Below are positions 53,361 to 61,679 of a stretch of 64,000 nucleotides of DNA, piece after piece; the first letter of the stretch is position 1; the number at the start of each line of letters is the position of its first letter. Source of the stretch: JBPOIC01 sp052034865 (GTDB lineage Bacteria; UBA10199; JADFYH01); contig JBPOIC010000014.1 in the NCBI GenBank assembly GCA_052034865.1, forward strand, positions 1-64,000, read 5' to 3'. A program made the translations under genes and the position numbers. The notes below the pieces were generated by a model, which saw only the letters and a list, made by a program, of their open reading frames with translations, ran no database searches and was not told the origin of the DNA.

Positions 53361-54764
53361 ATGGAAACCAAGAACCTTAAAGATCTTGAAGGAAGCACCC
53401 AGCTTTTGCAGGTGGATGAAAATCGGGACGTCATATCGTTCAGAAAATGCCAACTTCTCGTGGTGGAAGGACCCGATAAGAATCGCAAGATGGATCTGGA
53501 GCGGAAACCGCTCAAGATTGGCAAAAAGGAAGACAACGATTTTGCCTTAAGCGACAACACGGTTTCTCGCTATCATCTGATGATTGAGCAGGTGGGAGAC
53601 AGTTTTGTTTTAAAGGATTTGGGTTCCACCAATGGGACTTTCATCAATGGCCTGCGAGTGAAAGAAGCCTACCTCTCCACCGGTGACGTCATTGGTTTGG
53701 GAAACACCCGTATCGAATTTATTGCCTTTGATGAAAAAATCCAGATTGAGCCATCCACAAAAACAGCTTTGGGTGACATGGTTGGTAAATCGCGCAAGAT
53801 GCGTCAGATCTTCGGAATTTGTGAAAAGATCGCTCCCTCCCTCGCAACGGTAATTGTCGAAGGTGAAACTGGAACCGGAAAAGAACTCGTCTCGCGCGCC
53901 ATCCATCAATACTCCCTACGCAAAGAAAAGCCCTTTGTTGTTTTTGATTGTTCTTCGGTGGCTCCCAGCCTGATCGAATCCGAACTGTTCGGTCATGAAA
54001 AAGGCTCATTCACCGGTGCGATCAAAGATCGAAAAGGGGCTTTTGAAGCTGCCAATGGCGGGACGATTTTTTTGGATGAAATTGGCGAGCTGACGCTGGA
54101 TTTGCAACCCAAACTTCTCCGTGCTTTGGAGCAGCGGGAGATTCGTAGAGTGGGATCAAACTTGGTATCCAAAATCGATGTTCGTGTGGTTTGTGCGACG
54201 AATCGCGATCTAAAAAAAGAAGTTGATCTTGGCAGATTCAGGCAGGATCTTTATTATCGCCTGTCTGTTGTCAAGATTCACTTGCCTTCCTTGCGCGAGC
54301 GCTCAGAAGATATTCCGGTCATCCTCGAAAATTTTCTCACGCAGGGGCGCTTTAACCGTCTTCCCGATGGAAGTCTGAAAGTGACCCGTATCGAAGACGA
54401 CGCCCTCAAAATGCTCCAGCGCTATCAATGGCCAGGGAACGTCCGTGAACTGGCGAATGTCATTGAGCGCACCGTCTCGATGGCGGATGGTCATGTAATT
54501 TCGGCCTCGCATTTGGGATATGTCTTTCAGGAAATGGAGCAGTTGATTGAGCCGACCGATCGGATTTCAATCGATACATCGCTTCCATTTAAAGAAGCCA
54601 AACAGAAAATTGTTGAGAATTTCGAAAAGGAATATCTGGAGGATCTGCTCAAACGCAATCAGTACAATGTTTCTAAGGCCTCTCGCGAGGCACAGGTCGA
54701 TCGCAAACACTTGAGAAACCTCCTCAAAAAATATCAGATTACCGCCGAAGATGAGGAAGAATAG
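53361..54764 (+). CDS. FHA-domain sigma54-dependent transcription activator
   Basis: 467 aa. The N-terminal FHA domain (about 30-125; LKIGKKEDNDFALSDNTVSR and DLGSTNGTFINGLRV) binds phosphothreonine. The central AAA+ domain has Walker A GETGTGKELVSRAIH and the sigma54 loop GSFTGA (usual GAFTGA), with Walker B GGTIFLDEIGEL. A Fis-like helix-turn-helix is at the C-terminus (NVSKASREAQVDRKHLRNLL). Activation is probably by a Ser/Thr kinase. It sits between the PEGA kinase and the secretion genes, converging on the latter. Its binding sites are not identified here. Confidence 0.93.
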   Translation: METKNLKDLEGSTQLLQVDENRDVISFRKCQLLVVEGPDKNRKMDLERKPLKIGKKEDNDFALSDNTVSRYHLMIEQVGDSFVLKDLGSTNGTFINGLRVKEAYLSTGDVIGLGNTRIEFIAFDEKIQIEPSTKTALGDMVGKSRKMRQIFGICEKIAPSLATVIVEGETGTGKELVSRAIHQYSLRKEKPFVVFDCSSVAPSLIESELFGHEKGSFTGAIKDRKGAFEAANGGTIFLDEIGELTLDLQPKLLRALEQREIRRVGSNLVSKIDVRVVCATNRDLKKEVDLGRFRQDLYYRLSVVKIHLPSLRERSEDIPVILENFLTQGRFNRLPDGSLKVTRIEDDALKMLQRYQWPGNVRELANVIERTVSMADGHVISASHLGYVFQEMEQLIEPTDRISIDTSLPFKEAKQKIVENFEKEYLEDLLKRNQYNVSKASREAQVDRKHLRNLLKKYQITAEDEEE

Positions 54765-54903
54765 GCGATAACAAGAAAAGTCTTGCGGTTCTCTTATTTT
54801 CTATTAGAGCCATTTTTAAAAGAAGATTTTTTCTATTGGTTTTAGCGAAGCGTGAGTGAATTTTTTCTCTTGAAACCAGGTGGAGATCACCGAAGAAATG
54901 AAG

Positions 54904-55536
54904 TCACTTAATGGACCCTGGCATTTTTTTAGGACCAAGATGTGGAGGAGGTTTGGAAGGTATGGCGGTTTGAGTCACACCTGCCTGTGGAGTTTTTTGA
55001 TTCTGAAGATTGCGTTTAATGGCGATGACCAATGATCGCGCGCGGTTGGCGTAGCTGCTGCGGCCTTCAGGGTCTTTGACGATCGCTTCACGAAAATCTT
55101 CGGCCGCTTTGCGAAAATTTTTGTGCAAAAGATAAATTTCTCCACGATGAACGCGGCTGGAAATATCGTCGGGGTTGTAGCGCAGGGCCTCTGAATATTC
55201 GAAGACGGCCTCCACGAATTTTTTCATCTTCTGATAAACACTTCCCAAAGCCGCATGGTAATAAAAATTGCGGTTATCCATTCTGACCAAACATTCAAAA
55301 ATGCGTTTGGCTTCATCGATGCGCCCATAAGTCATTTTTAAATGACCCATTTCGGCGACCTGAAAGAGATCTTTTTGGGGAATGCCGGTGAGCTCGGCGT
55401 AGGAAATCTCTTTGGTAAAATACTTGTAGAAGAGTTCGATGACGTACTTCTTGCGTTGAGGCGTTGGGTCGAAAATCTTGTTCTTCGCCTCGCCCGATAA
55501 ATTCGAGTATTTTAATCGATTCTGAAGTTCGCTCAA
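54904..55536 (-). CDS. SycD/LcrH-like TPR chaperone, copy B
   Basis: 210 aa. Three TPR-like repeats (about 65-165) are built on FQVAEMGHLKMTYGRIDEA, YYHAALGSVYQKMKKFVEA and SSRVHRGEIYLLHKNFRKA. A basic Pro-rich tail of about 40 residues follows. It is paralogous to the gene at 56685 across the whole TPR core. Class II chaperones of this shape hold translocators of type III systems. It lies 37 bp downstream of its probable client gene. Confidence 0.78.
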   Translation of the reverse strand: MSELQNRLKYSNLSGEAKNKIFDPTPQRKKYVIELFYKYFTKEISYAELTGIPQKDLFQVAEMGHLKMTYGRIDEAKRIFECLVRMDNRNFYYHAALGSVYQKMKKFVEAVFEYSEALRYNPDDISSRVHRGEIYLLHKNFRKAAEDFREAIVKDPEGRSSYANRARSLVIAIKRNLQNQKTPQAGVTQTAIPSKPPPHLGPKKMPGSIK

Positions 55537-55573
55537 GGGGACCTTTAGTCTTTATCCCGAAGGATAGTGAAAA

Positions 55574-56608
55574 TTATCGGATATTATTACTGATCGTACG
55601 CACTGCTTGTGCATTGATATCCATAATGGATTTAATCATTTCCAAAAATTCGTTTCGCTTGGTCTGCATCGTGCGGATGTTGTCTAACAGCTCTTTCTCA
55701 TCTCCCTGAACGTCGCCTAACCTTTGCTGAAGGATATAGAGTTTTTTGGCTCCTTCCGGAGTGGTGGCATCAATGCCTTCCAACTCTGCCATGAGTTGTT
55801 GCTTGAGCTGCTTCATGGCCTGAAGATCGGCAAGGGCATTTCCCGTGACATTCTTATATTTTGATTCGTAACCCAAGGCGGCTTCCAGCCATCCATACGC
55901 AGGGTTATCCTGAGCAAAGTTTTGGTGCAGATAATCCGCCTCTTTGTGAATATCTCCATAACCGTAACCCGTTCCATAACCTGCGCCTGGAGGTGGCCCC
56001 GGAGGTGCTGGAGGAGCGCTGGGGGCATCATACCCGCCACCCGTAGACATTCCCTTTTTGCTGCTAATAACATTTTCATCTTCCCAACCTTCGAGATCCC
56101 ACTCTTCTCCGCTTTCGGGTGGGTTTGATGTTTCGCTTTTATAAGGAATAGGGTTTTGGCTGGGCTGCTGAACGACCTTTGTGGCAGACTCAGAGTAAAA
56201 CAGAAGGTGAAGGGCCTTGGCCTGATCTTTGGTGATAAGACCTGTTTTGGCGGCGACTTCGATGTTATTTAAAAAATCTTTGGGAAGACGTTTGCCATCA
56301 TCCAGAGTAAGCCTTGAGGTATCCCGAGCTTCAAAATGGGTTTCATAAAACTCGGAGGGATGTTCCAGTTGAGCCGGAAGGGCTTTGACATCCTTTTCGA
56401 CCATGCGATCACTTAAGGTCGTCATGTACTCACTGGCAGATCGCAGATAGGCCGTAATTGCAGGCCCCAGCTCTTTAAGGTCCATGCCCATTTTCTGGAG
56501 GGCTTTGTCGACGGCCTTGGTATCGACCTGCTTTAAGGCTTCACGGGCTGTACTATCGACACGACTGTTGATGGCTGTGAAAGTCTGGTTTTGAACTGCG
56601 CGTCCCAT
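55574..56608 (-). CDS. Probable type III secretion substrate/translocator, copy B
   Basis: 344 aa, no signal peptide. The N-terminus is polar. The middle has a Pro/Gly/Tyr-rich stretch (APSAPPAPPGPPPGAG, then YGTGYGYGD). The C-terminal 120 residues are helical and coiled-coil (LADLQAMKQLKQQLMAELEG, LLDNIRTMQTKRNEFLEMIK). No long hydrophobic segment is seen. A TPR chaperone follows. Not recognised by family; the role is inferred from pairing with the chaperone and the secretion genes. Confidence 0.6.
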   Translation of the reverse strand: MGRAVQNQTFTAINSRVDSTAREALKQVDTKAVDKALQKMGMDLKELGPAITAYLRSASEYMTTLSDRMVEKDVKALPAQLEHPSEFYETHFEARDTSRLTLDDGKRLPKDFLNNIEVAAKTGLITKDQAKALHLLFYSESATKVVQQPSQNPIPYKSETSNPPESGEEWDLEGWEDENVISSKKGMSTGGGYDAPSAPPAPPGPPPGAGYGTGYGYGDIHKEADYLHQNFAQDNPAYGWLEAALGYESKYKNVTGNALADLQAMKQLKQQLMAELEGIDATTPEGAKKLYILQQRLGDVQGDEKELLDNIRTMQTKRNEFLEMIKSIMDINAQAVRTISNNIR

Positions 56609-56684
56609 GGGGTGATCCTTTCTTGGACTAGCACTCTAAAAATTCCCACATACACTCCCAAGGAGGGAGAGTCATAAAAACTTC

Positions 56685-57320
56685 TCACTTCTTTTGCTTC
56701 TGAATTTCTTCTTCAATTTTCTTCTTTAAAAATCGCGCCCGTACTGCCCAGGAGTTTTTGCTCGCCGGGTCGAGGACAATCGCGGAATTTAAATCATTTA
56801 AGGCCTCTTCGTTATTTTGAACCTTGTACCAAACTTCGCCTCGGTTGGCATAAGCAGCGACTTGCTTTGGATCAAAAAATAGGGCCGTCGAGTATTCTGT
56901 CAAGGCATCGAGCCATTTTGACTGACGTTGGTAAATGGCGCCCAAAACCAGGTGGTAGTAGGGTTGGCGATGATCAAGCCCACTGAGTCCTTTAAAAACC
57001 AACTCTGCTTCTTTGAACTTTCCTCGCTTGAACTGGAGGTGCCCAAACTCCGCCATTTTAAAAAGATGGGTCGGAGAAATTCCTTTCAGTTGAGCCCAAT
57101 TGATTTCTCCCTGGATAAACTTCTCAATTTGCTGAGCTAACTCTTCGGTTTGTTTTGGATCGATCGAATCGAGCAGGGCAATAAACTGACTTAAACGCTC
57201 GTTATTTTTTTTCCATTGCTCTGGGTTCTTTTTTTCTGCCTCAGCCTCGAGTTGTTTTTCGTGTGCCAGCTCTTCGGGTGAAAGACCAGCATCGGGATCG
57301 AATGGTAAATCCTGAGTCAT
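56685..57320 (-). CDS. SycD/LcrH-like TPR chaperone, copy A
   Basis: 211 aa. A charged N-terminal helix (about 15-60) is followed by three TPR units (LFKMAEFGHLQFKRGKFKEA, YYHLVLGAIYQRQSKWLDA, AAYANRGEVWYKVQNNEEA) and a basic end. The pattern Y-x2-LG-x2-Y-Q is that of class II type III chaperones. The paralogue is at 54904. It follows the secreted-type gene at 57501. Confidence 0.78.
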   Translation of the reverse strand: MTQDLPFDPDAGLSPEELAHEKQLEAEAEKKNPEQWKKNNERLSQFIALLDSIDPKQTEELAQQIEKFIQGEINWAQLKGISPTHLFKMAEFGHLQFKRGKFKEAELVFKGLSGLDHRQPYYHLVLGAIYQRQSKWLDALTEYSTALFFDPKQVAAYANRGEVWYKVQNNEEALNDLNSAIVLDPASKNSWAVRARFLKKKIEEEIQKQKK

Positions 57321-57500
57321 AAAGTGGCTCCAAGAGAAATTTTTGATTGGTTTCAGTTAGTTGTTCTCAACCAAAAAATACCTTAGTGAACTCCTCTGGG
57401 AGCCGCAATAGCTTTATTGGAAAAGAACTGAGTTGAAACACTCTCCAAGAGCAGCCAGAAGACTTTAAGAGACATCGTCTTCCAACAAAGATCAAAATAA

Positions 57501-58550
57501 TTAGCCGTGATTGATGATACGGCTCAGTGTGCGATTGTCAGCCTCACTGTAAGAGGACGAAAACTCATACGCGGTGTTGATCCAGCGTTGCATTTCCTGC
57601 AACTGTTCAGTGAGGTTGCGAACGGTGTCCTGAGACTCAGACATCTCCTGGCTCGTAATCTGCATCATCTGATTTTCTTCCTGGATTTTATTCTGCTCGC
57701 GAGCAGCGGCCTTCGGATTACTATTATCACCCGTGACCTGCGTTTTGCGTTCTCCCATCCTCATGATCAAACGGGATCTCATATCTTTTACATCACACAT
57801 TTTCTGAAGAATGCTTCGCTGAAAAGGTCGTAACTCTCTTACCATCTGGCGGGTGTATTCCTGGATGGCTCCCACGATGTCTCCCATCATGAATAAAAGC
57901 ATAACCTTGTTCATCATGGTTTTCATTTTGGCATCAGCCTTTTTCAGGTCGCTTTTTTTGGCGTAAAGCTCATCCTTCATGTTTTGCTGATTTAGCTGAT
58001 CGAAGACATCGGTGTAAGTGGTTGCAGGAGCATCACTGGAATCGCTGGTGTACCAAGTGTTTCCAGTGGTGGAACTGCTGCCTCCCTTGAGGGTCTTGAA
58101 AGCGGTTTGAGGGCCTGGGAATGTAGATTGAGAGGTTGGAAGATCGGTGGATTCGCTAATGCCATAACCCATTTCTTTTTTGATTTGAGATTCTAAATCC
58201 TGTTGGGCGGGTGTGGGGACATCGGCGCCCTGACTCATGTGAGCAGGGGTGTCGTCGCCGTAAAGCATTTGCTGGAGCTGACCTACATAGGCTTTGAAAG
58301 TGGTTCCATCTTTGTTGAGCAGGGTAACGACCTGGTTAGGATCGTTGCCGGCCAGTTTTAAGGCCTGTTTGGCCTGGGCTTCATTGTCGAGCTGACTTAC
58401 ATCTTCTAGCCACAAGTCTTCTTTAGCCTCCTGCTTGGAGGCTTCTTTTTTTTCGGCAATATATCTTGAGCTGGAGTAGCTGGTATCTTTTGAATAGCTT
58501 TCTTGAACAGGGGGAGGGGTGTTTCCTGAAATCGTTTTGGATGAAGCCAT
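57501..58550 (-). CDS. Probable type III secretion translocator-like protein, copy A
   Basis: 349 aa, no signal peptide. The Ser/Thr/Gly-rich N-terminal 190 residues look disordered (SKTISGNTPPPVQE, SSSTTGNTWYTSDSSD). A helical half follows, with an amphipathic hydrophobic patch (KMKTMMNKVMLLFMMGDIVG) and a long coiled coil (EENQMMQITSQEMSESQDTV). This layout resembles translocators. The chaperone gene follows 180 bp on. It is the first gene after sctT. Family not recognised; assignment by context. Confidence 0.62.
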   Translation of the reverse strand: MASSKTISGNTPPPVQESYSKDTSYSSSRYIAEKKEASKQEAKEDLWLEDVSQLDNEAQAKQALKLAGNDPNQVVTLLNKDGTTFKAYVGQLQQMLYGDDTPAHMSQGADVPTPAQQDLESQIKKEMGYGISESTDLPTSQSTFPGPQTAFKTLKGGSSSTTGNTWYTSDSSDAPATTYTDVFDQLNQQNMKDELYAKKSDLKKADAKMKTMMNKVMLLFMMGDIVGAIQEYTRQMVRELRPFQRSILQKMCDVKDMRSRLIMRMGERKTQVTGDNSNPKAAAREQNKIQEENQMMQITSQEMSESQDTVRNLTEQLQEMQRWINTAYEFSSSYSEADNRTLSRIINHG

Positions 58551-58710
58551 GATTTTCTCCTTTAACGGGATTAAACTCTTAAGTCTCTTAGCGTTTTATC
58601 GGCATTCTTTTCGTGAAAAGTTGCTTGGGGGTTGGGTTTTTTTATTGGTTTGAAATTGGACTTAATTTCAGATTCAACCGACTAATTTTACAATGCTTTT
58701 TTAGCGATGA

Positions 58711-59553
58711 TCAAGGGGGCGTAAACAGAAAAAAATCGATGATCCTGGCCCAGTAGAGGCGCATTTGCTGAAACCAGAACTCACTTTGACGAAACAAGAC
58801 AGGAAGGGCCAGAAAAACCAGCAAGACACCAACGAAGCCTTTGATGTTAAAACCCATTTCAAAAACGTTGATCATGGGGGCGATGCGGTTGGTAATTCCC
58901 AGAACAAGATCCGCAATAAAAATAGCAATGAGAACCGGTGCTGAGATCTGTAAACAGATGATCAAGGTGTCCGCTGAAAGCTTGATGATAAAAATAATTA
59001 AGGGTGAAATTCCGGGCTCGATATGGGGAAAGTACAGGATAGGAACTTTGATAAAGCTTTCGATGACTGCCTTGATAAAATGGAGATGAAGGTTCAGTCC
59101 CACAAAGCTCGCGATCACCATCTGATAAAAAAACATTCCAAATAAAGACGCCTGGGCTCCAAGGGCCGGGTTGAAAATACGGGCGTTAGCCACTGAACGC
59201 TGGTTGTCGATCATATTGCCTGCCGATTGAATCCCAAAAAAAATCATGATGTTGACCAGTCCCAGCAGAACGCCAAACAACACTTCTTTAATGAATAAGG
59301 CTAAAAAGAGAAAAACACTTCGAGGGATTTGGCTGGAATCGATACCTGGGGCGATGAGGGGATAGGTAAAGGCGGTAAAAGCCATGGCGGTAGCTGCCCG
59401 AACAGTATGAGGGACTGGTTTCATTCCGATGTAGGGGGTTAAAGAAAAAGCAGTCAGGAGACGAATCATGATGAGGCCAGCAATCGTCAGGGGACGGGTG
59501 TAATCGGAGGTCATTCCCAGAGGAGACAGGAGTTGTTGAATGCTGGAATCCAT
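58711..59553 (-). CDS. sctT: Type III export gate protein SctT/FliR
   Basis: 280 aa, polytopic. Typical stretches are MIRLLTAFSLTPYIGMKPVP, AGNMIDNQRSVANARIFNP and the conserved late block ISAPVLIAIFIADLVLGITN followed by NRIAPMINVFEMGF. It is the single-copy gate subunit of the SctR5-S4-T1 core. It starts 10 bp before sctS ends. FlhB/SctU, usually next, is not downstream. Confidence 0.9.
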   Translation of the reverse strand: MDSSIQQLLSPLGMTSDYTRPLTIAGLIMIRLLTAFSLTPYIGMKPVPHTVRAATAMAFTAFTYPLIAPGIDSSQIPRSVFLFLALFIKEVLFGVLLGLVNIMIFFGIQSAGNMIDNQRSVANARIFNPALGAQASLFGMFFYQMVIASFVGLNLHLHFIKAVIESFIKVPILYFPHIEPGISPLIIFIIKLSADTLIICLQISAPVLIAIFIADLVLGITNRIAPMINVFEMGFNIKGFVGVLLVFLALPVLFRQSEFWFQQMRLYWARIIDFFLFTPP

Positions 59554-59562
59554 CCTCTTCCT

Positions 59563-59838
59563 TTATGGGTGAAAGTAGCTTGGAAAATTATTGAACAGGG
59601 CTTCGGTGAAATTTTTCAGATAGTCCATACAAAGTTGGCCGGTAAGAGCCAAGACGATCATGACAGCGACGAGTTTGGGGACAAAGGTAAGGGTTTGCTC
59701 CTGAATCTGGGTGGTGGCCTGGATGAGGGAGATCAAAAGACCGATCACCATAGCGACCAATACCGAGGGAGCAGAAAGGATGAGGACCAGGAATAAAGCA
59801 TTCTTGGAGGCATAAATGATTTGGTCATAACCGGGCAT
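59563..59838 (-). CDS. sctS: Type III export gate protein SctS/FliQ
   Basis: 91 aa, two membrane helices (ALFLVLILSAPSVLVAMVIG and FVPKLVAVMIVLALTGQLCM). The central ISLIQATTQIQEQTLTFVPK is diagnostic of FliQ/SctS. The start at ATG 59838 gives the usual length of about 90; the open frame runs on to 59913 but inside sctR. It follows sctR by 20 bp. Confidence 0.93.
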   Translation of the reverse strand: MPGYDQIIYASKNALFLVLILSAPSVLVAMVIGLLISLIQATTQIQEQTLTFVPKLVAVMIVLALTGQLCMDYLKNFTEALFNNFPSYFHP

Positions 59839-59858
59839 AGACTTAATACTCCATATGG

Positions 59859-60653
59859 TTAAGAAGTCTTGGTGAGATAGGTGGTAATGAGGCTGCGTGC
59901 GAGGAGAGTCCATCCATCTACCAGAACAAAAAGAAGCAGTTTAAAAGGAAGCGAAACGGTTACCGGGGAGAGCTGAAACATACCCAGAGACAGCAGAACG
60001 TTGGCTACCACCATATCCACAACCAGGAACGGGAGAAAAATAATAAAGCCGATCTTGAAGGCCTCGGCCAATTCACTCACCACAAAAGCAGGGGTAATGA
60101 TTAGAAAATCATCGTTACGAATGCTTTCGCGATCCTCTGGTTTTCTTAAACTTTTTGCGAGTTCAAAAAAAATTTTACGTTCATTGGGATTGGTGTGTTT
60201 TAAAAGAAAATTGCGGACCGGCTCCTTGCTTTTGCCTGCGGCCTCCTGCGCCAGGGCGACGGTTGCATTTGAAAGAAAACCCTCTGAAGATTTTTGCTCA
60301 ATAACACTTTGCGCGTTGTTGTAAATTTCGATTCCGATCGGGGCCATAATGTAGATCGTCAGAATAAGCGACAGCCCGGTGATTACCTGGTTCGGAGGGA
60401 TTTGTTGGGTTCCCAGGGCATTGCGAACAAGGGCAAGAACGACGGAGATTTTAATGAATGAGGTCATCATCACCAATACGATTGGGATGATAGCCAGAGA
60501 GGAGAGGGCAATGAGAGTCACCAGCGGTTGGGAAAGCTGCTGATCGAATTTTCCCTGGGCATAGGTGTGCAGACTCACAGAAATCATGAGCGCTAGAAAC
60601 GACATGGTTTTGAAGTGTCGAAACACTTTCTGAAAAGGGTAAAAGCGTGGCAT
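59859..60653 (-). CDS. sctR: Type III export gate protein SctR/FliP
   Basis: 264 aa. A cleavable-like N-terminal segment (about 15-33) is followed by TSFIKISVVLALVRNALGTQ and PPNQVITGLSLILTIYIMAP, the central loop, and ITPAFVVSELAEAFKIGFI with the end VSLPFKLLLFVLVDGWTLL. FliP-type signal peptides are normal in flagellar and some injectisome homologues. Five copies form the gate with SctS and SctT. Confidence 0.95.
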   Translation of the reverse strand: MPRFYPFQKVFRHFKTMSFLALMISVSLHTYAQGKFDQQLSQPLVTLIALSSLAIIPIVLVMMTSFIKISVVLALVRNALGTQQIPPNQVITGLSLILTIYIMAPIGIEIYNNAQSVIEQKSSEGFLSNATVALAQEAAGKSKEPVRNFLLKHTNPNERKIFFELAKSLRKPEDRESIRNDDFLIITPAFVVSELAEAFKIGFIIFLPFLVVDMVVANVLLSLGMFQLSPVTVSLPFKLLLFVLVDGWTLLARSLITTYLTKTS

Positions 60654-60728
60654 AGTTTTTTTGATGTTTTGTTTTGGGATCTTGCCAAAAAAAGTTTAGG
60701 AAAGTTCACTGGATATAATGCCCATCAC

Positions 60729-61103
60729 TTAATCTTCTCCATGTGCTTCAGGAGATAAAGAAGATTTCAGTTCTTTGGTATCGATCTCCACCAAAGGTTG
60801 CATGGAATTCTCAGTCACTCCAATGAGCGCCGTTTTGGTCCCCACCTGAATCAGGTACAAATTCTTTTTAGGTTCGAGAGTAAAACGCTCAAGAATTTCA
60901 ATTCTGGAATCCTGCTGTTTTTTGATGAAGTGAACTCTAGGAAACAGATATTTAATCGCAGCGATTGCTCCCAGACAAACAACGATCATGGCAATCACGA
61001 CCTTCACGAAGAGGTAAGTGAAGTTATATCCCGAACCTAATCCCGATAAGTCCTGAGAAATTGCCGATTGAGATTCAGCGAGTTGTGCGAGAATTAAGAA
61101 CAA
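60729..61103 (-). CDS. FliO-like protein
   Basis: 124 aa. One membrane span (about 28-50), then the FliO core IEILERFTLEPKKNLYLIQV and ALIGVTENSMQPLVEI. FliO helps assemble FliP in flagella and is normally absent from non-flagellar systems, so its presence here matters. The start is TTG 61103 with an AAGGA site 9 bp upstream. Confidence 0.8.
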   Translation of the reverse strand: MFLILAQLAESQSAISQDLSGLGSGYNFTYLFVKVVIAMIVVCLGAIAAIKYLFPRVHFIKKQQDSRIEILERFTLEPKKNLYLIQVGTKTALIGVTENSMQPLVEIDTKELKSSLSPEAHGED

Positions 61104-61220
61104 GAGCGTTTTCCTTGGTTGCGATATTTAAATTCACATTGGCCTTGGCTCACTTCACCCGCTTCCTGCGAGATAATTGTAGGCGCGTATGATGAGATGG
61201 CCAAAAAATTGGATTCAAGC

Positions 61221-61250
61221 TTTTCTTCTGTCTCCTGAATTCTGTCTTCT
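61221..61250. repeat. TTCTGTCTCCTGAATTCTG dispersed repeat copy
   Basis: A pyrimidine-rich run (61221-61250) in the 162-bp gap between the fliN-like and fliO-like genes. It matches the words at 15451-15489 and elsewhere, and interrupts an otherwise tight operon. Confidence 0.5.
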
Positions 61251-61265
61251 TTTAAAGAGAGGGTT

Positions 61266-61679
61266 TTAATCAAAAATCTTCAAGATCCTGACTCCCAGCC
61301 GTCCTTCCACTTCTACCAATTCTCCCTTCGCAATCAGCTTGCCATTGGCCACCAGGTCGATCGCTTCATTTGGAAGACGGTTCAACTCGACCACCTGACC
61401 CATCCGCAGGGAAACAATATCTTTAATCGTGACAGGTTTCTTCCCCAATACCGCCACAATCTGGATTGGAATGTCACTTGTCAGACTTACAATCTTTTTA
61501 TCCACCGCTTGATTGGGAGGACGTGAAGGTTGATTGGGGGGTGGATAGGGAGCGGCTCCTCGAGCTGGAGGTCGTGTGGGATGAGGTTGGGGAGCAAACG
61601 ATTCTTGCTCTTCTTCTTTCATGGGATCCATGTCGGATTCAAAACTGGAAAAATCGAACTGATCATCTTCTCTGGACAT
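61266..61679 (-). CDS. C-ring protein FliN/SctQ-C-like
   Basis: 137 aa. A disordered Pro-rich and acidic N-terminal half (about 1-58) precedes one SpoA domain: SLTSDIPIQIVAVLGKKPVT, VVELNRLPNEAIDLVANGKL and GELVEVEGRLGVRILKI. SpoA domains form the cytoplasmic sorting platform or C-ring. The ATG overlaps the stop of the fliM-like gene by one base. Confidence 0.92.
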   Translation of the reverse strand: MSREDDQFDFSSFESDMDPMKEEEQESFAPQPHPTRPPARGAAPYPPPNQPSRPPNQAVDKKIVSLTSDIPIQIVAVLGKKPVTIKDIVSLRMGQVVELNRLPNEAIDLVANGKLIAKGELVEVEGRLGVRILKIFD

